Assembly: GCF_003391135.1 (NCBI RefSeq) | Contig: NZ_CP031455.1 | Span: forward strand, 3,565,001-3,629,000 | Direction: 5' to 3' | DNA length: 64,000 nt | Source: Streptoverticillium olivoreticuli subsp. olivoreticuli | GTDB lineage: Bacteria; Actinomycetota; Actinomycetes; Streptomycetales; Streptomycetaceae | Part shown: positions 41,613 to 50,502 of the stretch, piece after piece | How the letters are laid out: each line of letters starts with the position of its first letter | Position numbering within the stretch: position 1 is the stretch's first letter | Notes under the pieces: model-generated | The model's input: only the letters and a program-made list of their open reading frames with translations | Database searches by the model: none | What the model was told of the DNA's origin: nothing | Position numbers and translations under genes: made by a program

Positions 41613-42653
41613 TTACGGCTTCCGCGGGTTGGCTTCGGCGATCTCCTTGGCTCGTTCAGCGACCGGGTTCAGGCCGACCTCGGCCCTACGCTCGTCGACA
41701 TCGCCGGGCTCGCGGATCGGGGAGGGCTCCCAGTCGCCGCCCGGTGGCCGGCGGAACTGCGTACCGAACCACTGGCTGCCCTCGGTCCGAACGGAGATGC
41801 GGTCTTCGAGGAAGGCGAGCTGCCACGGTGCGGCGTCGCCGCCGGTAACCGCCTCGGCAAGCAGGTTCACCCACTGCTCCTGGAGGTGGGGTTGCCGGTC
41901 GGCGTGCTGCGCCAGAAGCCAGGCCGCGTCCGCGCCGTCGTCGCCACACAGCGCCCGCCCGGGCCACCCCACCTGTTCGATGACGCCCTTGAGCCAGTGG
42001 GTGTTGTCGTTGTCCATGGCCGCCCAGCGCGCGGCAACGTCGTCCGTGACCGTGTCGCGCAGGGCGTTGCGGAACGCTTGGTCGACGTCGCCGCGGCGCA
42101 GCAGTTCGTTGCGCAGGGCCTCGTCCCGGGCGGGGCAGGCGCGCTGGGCGGCGGCCGTGGGAGGCACGAGTTCGTGCAGGGCCTCGCCGAGGATGCGGGT
42201 GTCCGCGGGCGCGTCCAGGACGGCCAGCTCGTCGGCGGTGATCCAGCGGAACGGGTGCTCGCGGCGGCCGACGGGGCCGTACGGCCGGTCGACGACTCCA
42301 ACGTGGATGTGGTCGAGGTGCACGTGCCGTTCGGGGTGCTGGCCGTCGGCTGCGGCGGGCATGCTCACCGTCCACCAGGGCGCTCCGTCGACGCACGCCT
42401 CGGCGCCGGTCTCGGGGTGCGGGTAGTCCGCGGGCAGCGCGTACCCGGCAGGCGGCAGGAGCCGGGCCCGGTAGCCGGTCTCCTCGACGGTCTCTCGCAG
42501 CGCGGCCTGCTCGGGCCGCTCGCCGGGGTCTATGTGACCGCCGGCGACCATCCAGCCGCCGTGACGGGGGTGCTCGATGACGCCCAGCCGCCACGTGTCA
42601 CCGAAGCGGGCGAAGAGATACAGGCTGGCGGTGCGGTGCCGGACCAGATCCAC
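41613..42653 (-). CDS. Nudix-DUF6624 fusion, 346 aa
   Basis: Residues 1-150 form a Nudix domain: GGHIDPGERPEQAALRETVE then ETGY. Residues 175-300 match DUF6624: HWLKGVIEQVGWPG, DGADAAWLLAQHADRQP and NLLAEAVTGGDAAPWQLAFLEDR, a domain in many streptomycete proteins of unknown role. It is divergent from the portal gene and co-transcribed with the HIT gene. Confidence 0.8.
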   Translation of the reverse strand: MDLVRHRTASLYLFARFGDTWRLGVIEHPRHGGWMVAGGHIDPGERPEQAALRETVEETGYRARLLPPAGYALPADYPHPETGAEACVDGAPWWTVSMPAAADGQHPERHVHLDHIHVGVVDRPYGPVGRREHPFRWITADELAVLDAPADTRILGEALHELVPPTAAAQRACPARDEALRNELLRRGDVDQAFRNALRDTVTDDVAARWAAMDNDNTHWLKGVIEQVGWPGRALCGDDGADAAWLLAQHADRQPHLQEQWVNLLAEAVTGGDAAPWQLAFLEDRISVRTEGSQWFGTQFRRPPGGDWEPSPIREPGDVDERRAEVGLNPVAERAKEIAEANPRKP

Positions 42654-42738
42654 CGCCGCAGCGTCCCACGCCGCCGTGCCCCCAGTACAGAGCGCGGGTA
42701 CACCTACGCTGAAGGCGGGCGTGGGGCCGACGAGACGG

Positions 42739-44568
42739 ATGCTGCTGGTGGGCCTGCCCCGTTTTCTGACCGACGCCTGGTCGTGGCTGAACTACAAGCC
42801 GGTGATGGCCTCCACGTACGACGGCCGGCCGCACCGTGCGCTGGCGCCGGAGGTCCAGGCGACGTGGCTGCCGCCCGAGGCGGTGCGCCGCCTGGCCGCG
42901 TACAAGCTCCTCGCGGCCTACGACTCCAACCAGGCCGGGGAGCTGGCGGCGCTCGCGGGGAACGCGGAGGCGGCCGAGCGGCGCGAGTTCGGTGACCCGT
43001 CCTCGTTCGTGGACACCACCCTCGCGCACGTCATCGGCAAGACGCAGCAGATCGTGGTTCCCGGGGCCGAGCACGCCAAGGACGACCAGGCCACCCCAGA
43101 GGCAGTAGCGGCGGCAGCGACGCAGGAGCGGCTGCGCGAGTGGGCGGAGGCCGAGCTGCTGCCGCTGCGGATGCAGGCCTGCGAGCGCAAGACCGTCCTC
43201 CTCGGCGACGGCGTGTACCTGCTGGCGTGGGACCCGGAGAAGGGCCGGGCCCGCCTGCAGACCTTCGACCCCGGCTTCTACTTCCCCGTCATCGAGGACG
43301 ACGCCGACCCGGGCGGCTACCCGAACCGCGCCCACCTGGCGTGGGAGATCCCCGAGGACCCCAAGCACGGCATCAAGGCACGGGTGCGCCGGATCACCTA
43401 CGAGCTCGGCCCGATCGAACCCGCCGCTCGCCCCGACGCCGCCAACGGCGCGGACCGGCAGGGGCCCGACGTCCCCGCGGACGCGGAGGCCACGGTGGCA
43501 GGGCCCGGCGACGTCTTCGACACGGCCACCGGCCGAATAGTCCGCACGTACCCGTGGGCACCCGACAAGGCGTCCACTGTCACCTGCTACCTGACCGACG
43601 CGGAATGGCTCCTTGAGGACCTACGGCACGGGCAGGCCCTCGACGACTTTCCCCTCGGCAAGGCCCGCTTCCGCGAGCGCGCCGATGGCACGGTCCTCAA
43701 CCGCCTGGACCTGCGGATCGACTTCCTGCCGGTCGTACACATCAGCAACACCATCGCGGACGGCGAGCACTTCGGACAGTCCTCCCTCGCCAAGGTCTTC
43801 CAGGCCCTGGACGAACTTGCCGAGACCGACACCGACTCGGCCCGCGCCTCGGCCACCACCGGCGCCCCGATCATCGCGCTCGCCGGGTCCCACGCCGAGG
43901 TCGACCGGATCACCGGCCGCCCCAAGCCGCTGGACATCGCGCCCGGCACGGTCTTCCAGCTCGCCGACGGCGGGCGCATGGACGTCCTCGACACCTCCGG
44001 CCAACTCGCCGAACTCCGTGCCCGGGTCGAGGAGCTTCGCGAACGGGCCGCCGTCAACGCCCGGTTGCCCGCCGTCAGCTTGGGCACCGTGGACCCGTCC
44101 GACGTGCCCAGCGGCTACGCCCTCCAGCTCAGCCTCGGCCCCCTCGACTCCCTCGTCGACGCCATGCGGCTCGCGCGGGCCCACAAGTACGCACTGCTGC
44201 TGAAGATGGTGCAGCGCCTTCACCAGGCCGGGCAGGCCGAGGGCTGGCCAGCGGGCCCGCCGCTCCCGGCCCGCCTGGTGTTCGGCCCGCACACCCCCAC
44301 CGACCGGGCCGCCATCCTGGACGAGGTGATCAAGGGCGTGAGCGCCGGGGTGCTATCCCTGGAGACCGGTATCCGGATGCTCCAGGACGCCGGGTACCCG
44401 ATCGAGGACGCCCGGGAGGAAGTCGAGCGCATCGACGCCCGCCGAGCCCCGAGTGCCGAGCCGCACGAGTCGACGACGGCGTCCGAGGAAAAGCGGCAGG
44501 AGGGTAAGGAGGACTCGCCGGACGACCGGCCTGGCGGGCCCCAACGTGACCGGGCCGAGGCGGCGTAG
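42739..44568 (+). CDS. Phage portal protein, 609 aa
   Basis: The start FLTDAWSWLNYKPVMAS, a helical stem region, a long beta-rich centre and a final charged coiled tail fit siphovirus portal proteins. It forms the ring through which DNA enters the prohead. The C-terminal part has PRAR-type helices, and the final 50 residues are disordered. The ATG at 42739 is taken; a GTG at 42721 with GAAGG upstream would add six residues. First gene of the structural module, 21.7 kb from terminase. Confidence 0.8.
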   Translation: MLLVGLPRFLTDAWSWLNYKPVMASTYDGRPHRALAPEVQATWLPPEAVRRLAAYKLLAAYDSNQAGELAALAGNAEAAERREFGDPSSFVDTTLAHVIGKTQQIVVPGAEHAKDDQATPEAVAAAATQERLREWAEAELLPLRMQACERKTVLLGDGVYLLAWDPEKGRARLQTFDPGFYFPVIEDDADPGGYPNRAHLAWEIPEDPKHGIKARVRRITYELGPIEPAARPDAANGADRQGPDVPADAEATVAGPGDVFDTATGRIVRTYPWAPDKASTVTCYLTDAEWLLEDLRHGQALDDFPLGKARFRERADGTVLNRLDLRIDFLPVVHISNTIADGEHFGQSSLAKVFQALDELAETDTDSARASATTGAPIIALAGSHAEVDRITGRPKPLDIAPGTVFQLADGGRMDVLDTSGQLAELRARVEELRERAAVNARLPAVSLGTVDPSDVPSGYALQLSLGPLDSLVDAMRLARAHKYALLLKMVQRLHQAGQAEGWPAGPPLPARLVFGPHTPTDRAAILDEVIKGVSAGVLSLETGIRMLQDAGYPIEDAREEVERIDARRAPSAEPHESTTASEEKRQEGKEDSPDDRPGGPQRDRAEAA

Positions 44569-44777
44569 GAACCCTGATCGACGGATCTGCTCTGCCCTCG
44601 GCCCGCTCTTGGGTGGTTGACCGATCGGGGTTGCCCGTCCGCTCGCTCAGCGGAGGTGCGCGGGCAGGAATGCCAGGAGGCCGATCACCGTGCCGACGGC
44701 CAGACCCCACCCGGCAACGCGCACTGCTGGACGTGCCCGACCATCAGCCGGTCGCGTTCCGACTCGCCCGGCACGTC

Positions 44778-45317
44778 CTAGTCGTCGGCTGGGATGCGCG
44801 TCTTCTTGAAGCCCTGGCGTTGTTCATTCGCCGAGAGGCGGAGGTCGTCTTCGGACATGGAAGAGATGGTGCCGCCCCCGGTCTGGATCTTGTAGGTGCC
44901 TTCGCCGCCGGGCACGTTCTCCACTCGGGTCACCTCGTAGCAGTATCCGGCGAAGTCACCGTAGGAGTCGGGCAGCCGCTGCCCGGTCCGGCTGGTGATC
45001 GCCTCGGCGAGCTTGTGCTTCCCGCTCTTGTCGAAGATGACGACGGTCTCACCAGCGGCATTGGGCGTGCACTCCTCGCCCGCCCGACCGTGACCGCCGT
45101 CGCGGATGTAGGCATCCGCGGAGGCGGAGACGATGGTGGCGGTGAACGGCGTGCGGTCCACCCACGACTTCCACAGCAGGACGCTGGTGGCCCCGGCAGC
45201 GCACGCAGCTGCGGCTGCGCCCCACAGGACGACCGGTCGGCGTTTCCACCACTTCTTCCGGATCGCTGCCCCCTGCACGTCTGGCGAGGGTACGGGATGT
45301 TTTGCGAGGTCAGACAT
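44778..45317 (-). CDS. Single-pass membrane protein, 179 aa
   Basis: A basic N-terminus (RKKWWKRRP) precedes one membrane segment (VVLWGAAAAACAAGATSVLLW), then an extracytoplasmic beta-rich domain (IVSASADAYIRDGG, CTPNAAGETVVIFD, GDFAGYCYEV) with two Cys. Type II topology. It lies antisense to the structural genes, between portal and scaffold, the location and orientation expected of a moron expressed from a prophage. Start ATG 45317 or 45329. Confidence 0.65.
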   Translation of the reverse strand: MSDLAKHPVPSPDVQGAAIRKKWWKRRPVVLWGAAAAACAAGATSVLLWKSWVDRTPFTATIVSASADAYIRDGGHGRAGEECTPNAAGETVVIFDKSGKHKLAEAITSRTGQRLPDSYGDFAGYCYEVTRVENVPGGEGTYKIQTGGGTISSMSEDDLRLSANEQRQGFKKTRIPADD

Positions 45318-45479
45318 GATGTGGATCATGCCAGTGCTATCCCGGCCAGCCGGGGGTGGGTCTGCCACCCGGCCTCCCCTCTCCGCCGGTGCCGCACAGC
45401 GCATGCAAATGGCGTGTGGCGTTCGTTTCCGTACACTCGCCAGTGGCGCGGGGCCGTTGTGTGGGAGCAGCACGCATTC

Positions 45480-46079
45480 ATGACCGGCACCTCGACAGAT
45501 CCGAAGGACACCCCGCCCGCCGAGCTCACGGTCAGCCAGGATCGGCTGGCCACGATGCTGGCGCGCGAGAAGGACCAGGGAGGCCGGGCTGCGGTCCGAT
45601 CCCTGGTCGAGCGGCTCGGCTTCTCCGACTCCGAGGCCCTAGAGCAGTACGTCTCTGTCGTCCGCAAGGCCCAGCAGGATGAGCTGAGCGACGCGCAGTA
45701 CCGCGAGGCGATGTTCACCGAGCGGGAGAAGACGCTGGTGGCCCGGGAGGCTGCGGCGGAGGCTCGTGAACGTGCGGCGATTCGGCGCGCCCACCTGGCC
45801 GAGGCGGGTGCGAAGGGCCAGGACCTGGACGACGCGATGACTCTGCTGCGGGTCGAGGACGACGCCGACGACGCCCAGCTCGCCGATGCGGTGGGCCAGC
45901 TCGCCGCCCGCCGCCCCGAGCTGTTCGCCCGCACCACCGCACACCTGCCGGCCGTTCCGGCTCCTGCTGGTGCTCCCGCGTCCGTTCCGCCGCCGCGCTC
46001 GCCCGGGGTCTCCCACACACCGGGCGCAGCCGGGCTGGAGATGGCGCGCCGCCGCGGGCTCCTGCCGCCGACGACCTGA
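45480..46079 (+). CDS. Scaffolding protein, 199 aa
   Basis: Charged, mostly coiled-coil: SQDRLATMLAREKDQGGR, then AREAAAEARERAAIRRAHLAEA, with a Pro-rich C-terminal part (VPAPAGAPASVPP). The sequence type and place between portal and capsid genes fit phage scaffolds, which guide capsid assembly and are then removed. ATG start without a strong ribosome-binding site. Confidence 0.7.
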   Translation: MTGTSTDPKDTPPAELTVSQDRLATMLAREKDQGGRAAVRSLVERLGFSDSEALEQYVSVVRKAQQDELSDAQYREAMFTEREKTLVAREAAAEARERAAIRRAHLAEAGAKGQDLDDAMTLLRVEDDADDAQLADAVGQLAARRPELFARTTAHLPAVPAPAGAPASVPPPRSPGVSHTPGAAGLEMARRRGLLPPTT

Positions 46080-46191
46080 CCGTCAGGCCGTACGCGGCCT
46101 GTCTCTTCGGGGACCACGCCCCTTTCTTCGTGGACCGTTCCACCGCCTCTGGTGAGGGCGCGACCGCCTTTTGATCCACCAGGAGGACGGC

Positions 46192-46623
46192 GTGACCATT
46201 CAGCCGTACACCACCTCCGTGACGGTGACCGCTGACCGCGACTGGCTCGCATCTCGGCACGGCACCGATTCCACGGAGACCATCACTCTCGACCTGAGCA
46301 CGTTCGCCAAGGGCGTCCACTTCACCGAGCCCGAGCCGGGCCAGCCGTACGGGTACGTCCGCTCCGGCGTCCCGGTCGCCCGGATCGTCGCATCCGGCCT
46401 GTACGGCCCGTACGACCCGGAGGCCAAGGACGGCCGCCAGCTCCTCGCCGGCCTGGTGTACACCGAGGCCCCGTACACCCCGGGCAGCAGGAACATTCCT
46501 GCTGCCCTGTACTGGCACGGCTCGGTGCACACGGGCCACATCCCCGGCGGCATCGACCCCGCGAAGATCGCCCCGCACCCCGCCAGCCCGCAGATCCGCT
46601 TCCTCGGTGAGGCGGCCGCATGA
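46192..46623 (+). CDS. Head decoration protein-like, 143 aa
   Basis: Beta-rich protein just before the major capsid gene, in the position of lambda gpD-like decoration proteins. It has PYGYVRSGVPVARIVASGLYG and LAGLVYTEAPYTPGS. GTG start with a perfect AGGAGG at 46181-46186. Stop overlaps the capsid ATG (ATGA). Confidence 0.7.
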   Translation: MTIQPYTTSVTVTADRDWLASRHGTDSTETITLDLSTFAKGVHFTEPEPGQPYGYVRSGVPVARIVASGLYGPYDPEAKDGRQLLAGLVYTEAPYTPGSRNIPAALYWHGSVHTGHIPGGIDPAKIAPHPASPQIRFLGEAAA

Positions 46624-47669
46624 GCGTCGCGGACCTTCTCAAGGGTGTGTCGACCACGGACCTGACCGTGTACGCGCGCAACGTTCCCACGCCCGCTGAC
46701 TTCCTGCTGACCAATACCGTCTTCGCCGAGCGGCAGGTCAAGGACGTCAAGTGGCGTATCCGGCAGTCGAAGAGGCGTGTGAACGCGGCCTCGTACCGTG
46801 CCTACGACGCCTCCGTGCCGTTCGCGCAGCGGCAGGCGGAGACCACGCAGGTCGAGGGCATGCTGCCCGCGCTCGGCCAGAAGTTGGTCGTGACGGAGCT
46901 GGAGCAGCTGCTCCTCGACGCCTCCCGGGGCGCCGACGACGATCGTCTGGTGGAGCTGCTGTACGACGATGTCGAGCGCCACGTGGAGGCGATCCGGTCC
47001 CGTCTCGAACTGGCCGCCGCCGATGTGCTGCTCGACGGCAAGTTCTCCCTCACCGGCGAGAACGGTCTGACGGTCGAGGTGGATTACAAGGTGCCGGCCG
47101 CGAACATGCCGACCGCGGCCAAGCCGTGGAGTGATCCGTCGTCGGACCCGATCGCGGATGAGCTGCGATGGATGTCCTACCTCGACGACATCGGCGCCCC
47201 GGCCCCGGAGATGGTGCTCACCTCCCAGAAGGCGTGGTCGCATCTGGCGTCCAACATGGCCTACCGGGCCGCGTACTACGGCACGCCGGCGGGCGGGCAG
47301 ACCCCGACGGCGACGCTGAACCCGGAGCAGGTCAACAGCGTGCGCGGCACCTATGGTCTGCCGCCGGTGACCTTCTACCGTGCCCAGGTGTGGCAGAACA
47401 ACGTGTCCAAGCGGGTGCTGCCCGAGGACCGCTGGATCATGCTGCCGCCGGACCGTACGAAGTGGGGCGAAACGCAGTACGGGACCACCGCGGAGTCCCT
47501 GGCCCTGTCGCGCGGCACAACCCCGGCGATCGAGCGCGAGGACGCCCCCGGCATCATCGTCACCCGCGACGTCGAGGACGACCCGGTACAGATCTGGACC
47601 AAGGGCGCAGCCTGCGCGATGCCCGTGCTGTACTCGCCGGACTGCCACATCGCGGCGAAGGTCCTGTGA
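46620..47669 (+). CDS. Major capsid protein (gpE-like), 349 aa
   Basis: Matches the lambda gpE-type capsid family: VYARNVPTPADFLLTNTVF, then RLELAAADVLLDGKFSLTGE, EMVLTSQKAWSHLASNMAY and LPEDRWIMLPPD. These form the HK97-fold capsomer. Overlap with the decoration gene gives equimolar expression. Its stop overlaps the start of a small gene, and a strong hairpin follows that. Confidence 0.85.
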   Translation: MSVADLLKGVSTTDLTVYARNVPTPADFLLTNTVFAERQVKDVKWRIRQSKRRVNAASYRAYDASVPFAQRQAETTQVEGMLPALGQKLVVTELEQLLLDASRGADDDRLVELLYDDVERHVEAIRSRLELAAADVLLDGKFSLTGENGLTVEVDYKVPAANMPTAAKPWSDPSSDPIADELRWMSYLDDIGAPAPEMVLTSQKAWSHLASNMAYRAAYYGTPAGGQTPTATLNPEQVNSVRGTYGLPPVTFYRAQVWQNNVSKRVLPEDRWIMLPPDRTKWGETQYGTTAESLALSRGTTPAIEREDAPGIIVTRDVEDDPVQIWTKGAACAMPVLYSPDCHIAAKVL

Positions 47670-47893
47670 CCGACGCCCAGGGTAAGGCGCTCGGCACCCT
47701 CGCCGTCGCCGTCCATGTCCTTGACCCCGTTGCCCGTATCCCGCTGATCCTCACGCCCGGCACCGAGGTCACCGACCTGGATATCGCCAGCCAGATCACC
47801 AACCCGGCCTGCTGGCACGGCAACCGGGTTCCCGTCCTCGGGACGGAGAGGAAGACCGGCCGGAAGTCCGCTTCGACACCCGACAACGACTGA
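47666..47893 (+). CDS. Hypothetical protein, 75 aa
   Basis: Small protein, first 50 residues beta-rich (LAVAVHVLDPVARIPLILTPGTEV), a basic tail. GTG start overlaps the capsid stop (GTGA). In this place such proteins are often head-tail connector or capsid-associated; not identified further. Confidence 0.6.
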   Translation: MTDAQGKALGTLAVAVHVLDPVARIPLILTPGTEVTDLDIASQITNPACWHGNRVPVLGTERKTGRKSASTPDND

Positions 47894-47907
47894 CCGACCA
47901 CCGCTGC

Positions 47908-47937
47908 GGCCGGGAGAAGCACCTGCTTCTCCCGGCC
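47908..47937 (+). terminator. Hairpin terminator after capsid operon
   Basis: A perfect 12-bp stem (47908-47919 with 47926-47937), 6-base loop, 15 bases after the 47666 gene. It may be a partial terminator setting high capsid against lower tail expression. Confidence 0.8.
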
Positions 47938-47966
47938 ACTCCTTCCCCACGAAAGCGCCTTCCCTT

Positions 47967-48287
47967 GTGAACAGCGACACCATGAGCTGGCTGCTGGCGC
48001 AGCTCGGCCCGGACACTGACCCGACCGACCTTCAGAGCCGGTATTTGCGTCTTCGCTCGGCGCGCGCCGTCGCGCTGGAAATCCTCAACGAGCGGCTGGC
48101 GAAACTTCTGGCCGAACCGCTGAAGGTATCCGTCAACGGCGTAGTCACCGTCGACCAGACAGCCAACGTGTCCGCGCTGGAACGCCGCATCGCCGCCGTG
48201 GCCTCCGATACAGCCCCGGATGACACTCCGGCTGCCGGGCGCGAGCTGCTCACCACCGTGGTCCTATGCCCGCGCCGCCGCAGGTAG
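47967..48287 (+). CDS. Putative connector protein, 106 aa
   Basis: Helical start (MSWLLAQLGPDTDPTDLQSRYLRLRS, helices of the connector type), then a short beta part. Position after capsid suggests a gp15/HK97 gp6-like adaptor, but identity is uncertain. GTG at 47967; ATG at 47982 is also possible. Confidence 0.55.
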   Translation: MNSDTMSWLLAQLGPDTDPTDLQSRYLRLRSARAVALEILNERLAKLLAEPLKVSVNGVVTVDQTANVSALERRIAAVASDTAPDDTPAAGRELLTTVVLCPRRRR

Positions 48288-48550
48288 GCGCCAGCACGGC
48301 CAGCCTGGGTACTCCCATTACGCGTTTGACCGGACGCTTTGCCTCGCAACGCCGATTGGTGTCAGGGCCGTTGATGGCACGCATGCGCCGAACCATGTGG
48401 AACCTCATCGCGGACGGACAAGCAACCGGCCCACGATGACTCTCTTCCGGATTAGCAATACCTTAGCCACAACTACCTGAACTGCCACGAAAACGGTGGC
48501 TAATTGAAATCGGTGAGGTACGTTCTGCGCCGAACGGAAGGGAAACTCTC

Positions 48551-48907
48551 ATGTCCAAGCGCGTTGATACCTACCTCGTGGACGACCTCACCGAGGAGCG
48601 CGACGAGACCGTTAAAGAGCGCGTGATCGCGCTCGATAACCGCCGCGTCGTCATCGACCTGAGCGACGACTCCTATGCCGAACTGGAGGAGAAGCTGGCG
48701 CCTTACTTCACGGCCGGACGGCCCCGGCGCGCCGCCACTGCTCCCCGGCAGGCAACCAGGGCCACGCCCAAGGTGAAGACCGTCGAGCCGACCACGAGCG
48801 ACATCCGCGCCTGGGCGAAGCGGCGCCGCGTCAAGGTCGCTGCCCGCGGGCGTATACCGAACGCCCTGCGCGAGCAGTACATCGCCGATCCCATGAATGC
48901 CGCATAG
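48551..48907 (+). CDS. lsr2: Lsr2-family nucleoid protein, 118 aa
   Basis: Lsr2: N-terminal oligomerisation domain (TYLVDDLTEERDETVKERV, then VVIDLSDDSYAELEEKL) and C-terminal DNA-binding domain with DIRAWAKRRRVKVAARGRIP, containing the AT-hook-like RGR in the minor-groove motif. Host Lsr2 silences AT-rich foreign DNA; the viral copy may counter or copy this function. The coding stretch is 263 bases after the previous gene, which is more AT-rich and has its own presumptive promoter. ATG with GGAAGGGA upstream. Confidence 0.88.
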   Translation: MSKRVDTYLVDDLTEERDETVKERVIALDNRRVVIDLSDDSYAELEEKLAPYFTAGRPRRAATAPRQATRATPKVKTVEPTTSDIRAWAKRRRVKVAARGRIPNALREQYIADPMNAA

Positions 48908-49081
48908 ACGCGCATACATCGTTGAGCCGCGCCTGGACGGGAGGATCACGGAGGCGGGAACCGTGATCGGCCTCCTCCTCGCCGCGCGCGCACTCGCGAT
49001 CTGCCCAGGGGCTGGTCCGCGGGCGTCCAACGGCAGGACGCAACGGCCGGATTCGCGCTTCGCGTACCTATGGTCGGCCTC

Positions 49082-49453
49082 ATGAGCAGCTATCCCGAAT
49101 CCCGCAGCGTCCGCATCTGCGCCCCTCGCCCCGACGCCCCGGTCGCGATCGAGGTCGACGGGCACGACGTTGCCAGCGGTGTCGAGGCGTACCGCATCAC
49201 GCAGACCGTGGACGGCGGCCCGGAGGTCACGCTGTATATACAGCCGGGCTGGAAGGGCCTGGAGTTCGAGGGCCTGGCCGAAGTCGTCGCCGAGCCGGCG
49301 GACCTCCGGCATGTTGTCCTCGACTTCCTCGGCAGCTTCGACTGGCGGCAGCTCGATGCCGCGGTGCTGGCCCGTGATGATCTCGACGGGGGGCCGGGCG
49401 AGCTGACCCGCGGCGTCCTGTCGCAGCTGCGGGAGTGGGCTGCTGGTGCTTGA
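49082..49453 (+). CDS. Hypothetical protein, 123 aa
   Basis: Beta-rich first half (SVRICAPRPDAPVAIEVDGHDV, EVTLYIQPGW) and helical second half. No family recognised; it resembles phage proteins with two-layer folds found near head-tail genes. Its last eight bases overlap the next gene. Confidence 0.6.
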   Translation: MSSYPESRSVRICAPRPDAPVAIEVDGHDVASGVEAYRITQTVDGGPEVTLYIQPGWKGLEFEGLAEVVAEPADLRHVVLDFLGSFDWRQLDAAVLARDDLDGGPGELTRGVLSQLREWAAGA

Positions 49454-49865
49454 CGTCAAGGGCGTCTCCGCGTTCACGGAGCGGCACCTGATGTCGGACC
49501 AGGTGCTGGTGACGCGCGGTACGGGCGAGGATGTCCTGGACACGGCGACGGGTGATCTCGTGCCCGCCGACCCGCGGGTGGTGCACTCGGGCAAGGCGGG
49601 CCTGTACCGGGGCCGGGAGCGCATCCGGGCACGCAGCGGGCACGACGGCGCGTGGGTCGACGAGGTGCGGACCGGGTACCGGATGCTGCTGCCGCTCGGC
49701 GCAGAGGAGCTCCGGGAAGGGGACACGGTGCGCGTGGCGAAGTCCCGGGATGACCAGGCGGTGGGCCGCACGTACCGGGTCGCCGCGCTCGGCGAGGTCT
49801 CATCGATCCCCGTGCTGCGCACCGTCTGGCTGGAGGAACACAACAGGGAGGTGAACACGGCATGA
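49446..49865 (+). CDS. Head-tail joining protein-like, 139 aa
   Basis: A small beta-barrel-like protein (LVTRGTGEDVLDTATGDL, then YRMLLPLGAEELREGDTVRV and RTYRVAALGEV) as in phage head-closure proteins (SPP1 gp16-like). The sequence similarity is by pattern only. GTG start; stop overlaps the next ATG (ATGA). Neck module of the siphovirus. Confidence 0.65.
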   Translation: MLDVKGVSAFTERHLMSDQVLVTRGTGEDVLDTATGDLVPADPRVVHSGKAGLYRGRERIRARSGHDGAWVDEVRTGYRMLLPLGAEELREGDTVRVAKSRDDQAVGRTYRVAALGEVSSIPVLRTVWLEEHNREVNTA

Positions 49866-50263
49866 GCGGCGGCACTTTCACGAGTCCGGCCGCGCTGGCC
49901 GCAGCGTTGACGCGCAACGGCGTCGCCGCCATGGCGGCCGTGCACACGGCGATGGAGCACAGCGCGCAGTCGCTGAAGTCCAGCGTGCAGCAGAACGCCT
50001 CCGGCCGGCCCGGACCCAACATCGTCACGGGCCGGTACCGGGCGTCGTGGCAGGCGGAGGTATCCGGGGCCGGGCCGCTGGTGACCGGGGTGGTGGGCAG
50101 CTCCGCCCCGCAGGCGCGACGGTTGGAGTACGGCTTCGCCGGAGCCGACTCACTCGGCCGTGTCTACCACCAGCCGCCCTTCCCGCACCTGGGCCCCGCC
50201 GTCCAAGAAGCCGGGCCGAAGATCGTGCGCGAGCTCGGCACAGCAGTCAGGGCGGTGCTGTGA
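49862..50263 (+). CDS. HK97 gp10-like neck/tail completion protein, 133 aa
   Basis: Long helix (AVHTAMEHSAQSLKSSVQQNA), TGRYRASWQAEVSGAG, then RLEYGFAGADSLGRVYHQPP and a C-terminal helix: the HK97 gp10 family pattern. It joins head and tail. Overlaps on both sides keep it in the neck operon. Confidence 0.75.
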   Translation: MSGGTFTSPAALAAALTRNGVAAMAAVHTAMEHSAQSLKSSVQQNASGRPGPNIVTGRYRASWQAEVSGAGPLVTGVVGSSAPQARRLEYGFAGADSLGRVYHQPPFPHLGPAVQEAGPKIVRELGTAVRAVL

Positions 50264-50502
50264 ACTGGCTCTGCAAGGACCTGGAAGCCTCCCTGGCCAT
50301 GGTGTTCGGCGAAGCCGAGCTGGGCATGCTGGCTCGCGCCGTCGTGATAGCCGAGATCCTGGACGACGACGGCGAGCGCAACCTGACCGTCTTCACCACC
50401 CCGGGCCTCGCCGAGTGGGACGCGCTGGGCATGTGCCGGTACGGCGCCGCCGCCATCGAGGCGTCCGCTGGTGCCGACTTCGCCAACGGAGCCGACGAGT
50501 GA
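50260..50502 (+). CDS. Hypothetical neck-module protein, 80 aa
   Basis: Short helical/beta protein; GTG start overlapping the previous stop, and its TGA overlapping the next GTG (GTGA at both ends). No motif recognised. Probably a structural accessory of the neck. Confidence 0.6.
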   Translation: MNWLCKDLEASLAMVFGEAELGMLARAVVIAEILDDDGERNLTVFTTPGLAEWDALGMCRYGAAAIEASAGADFANGADE

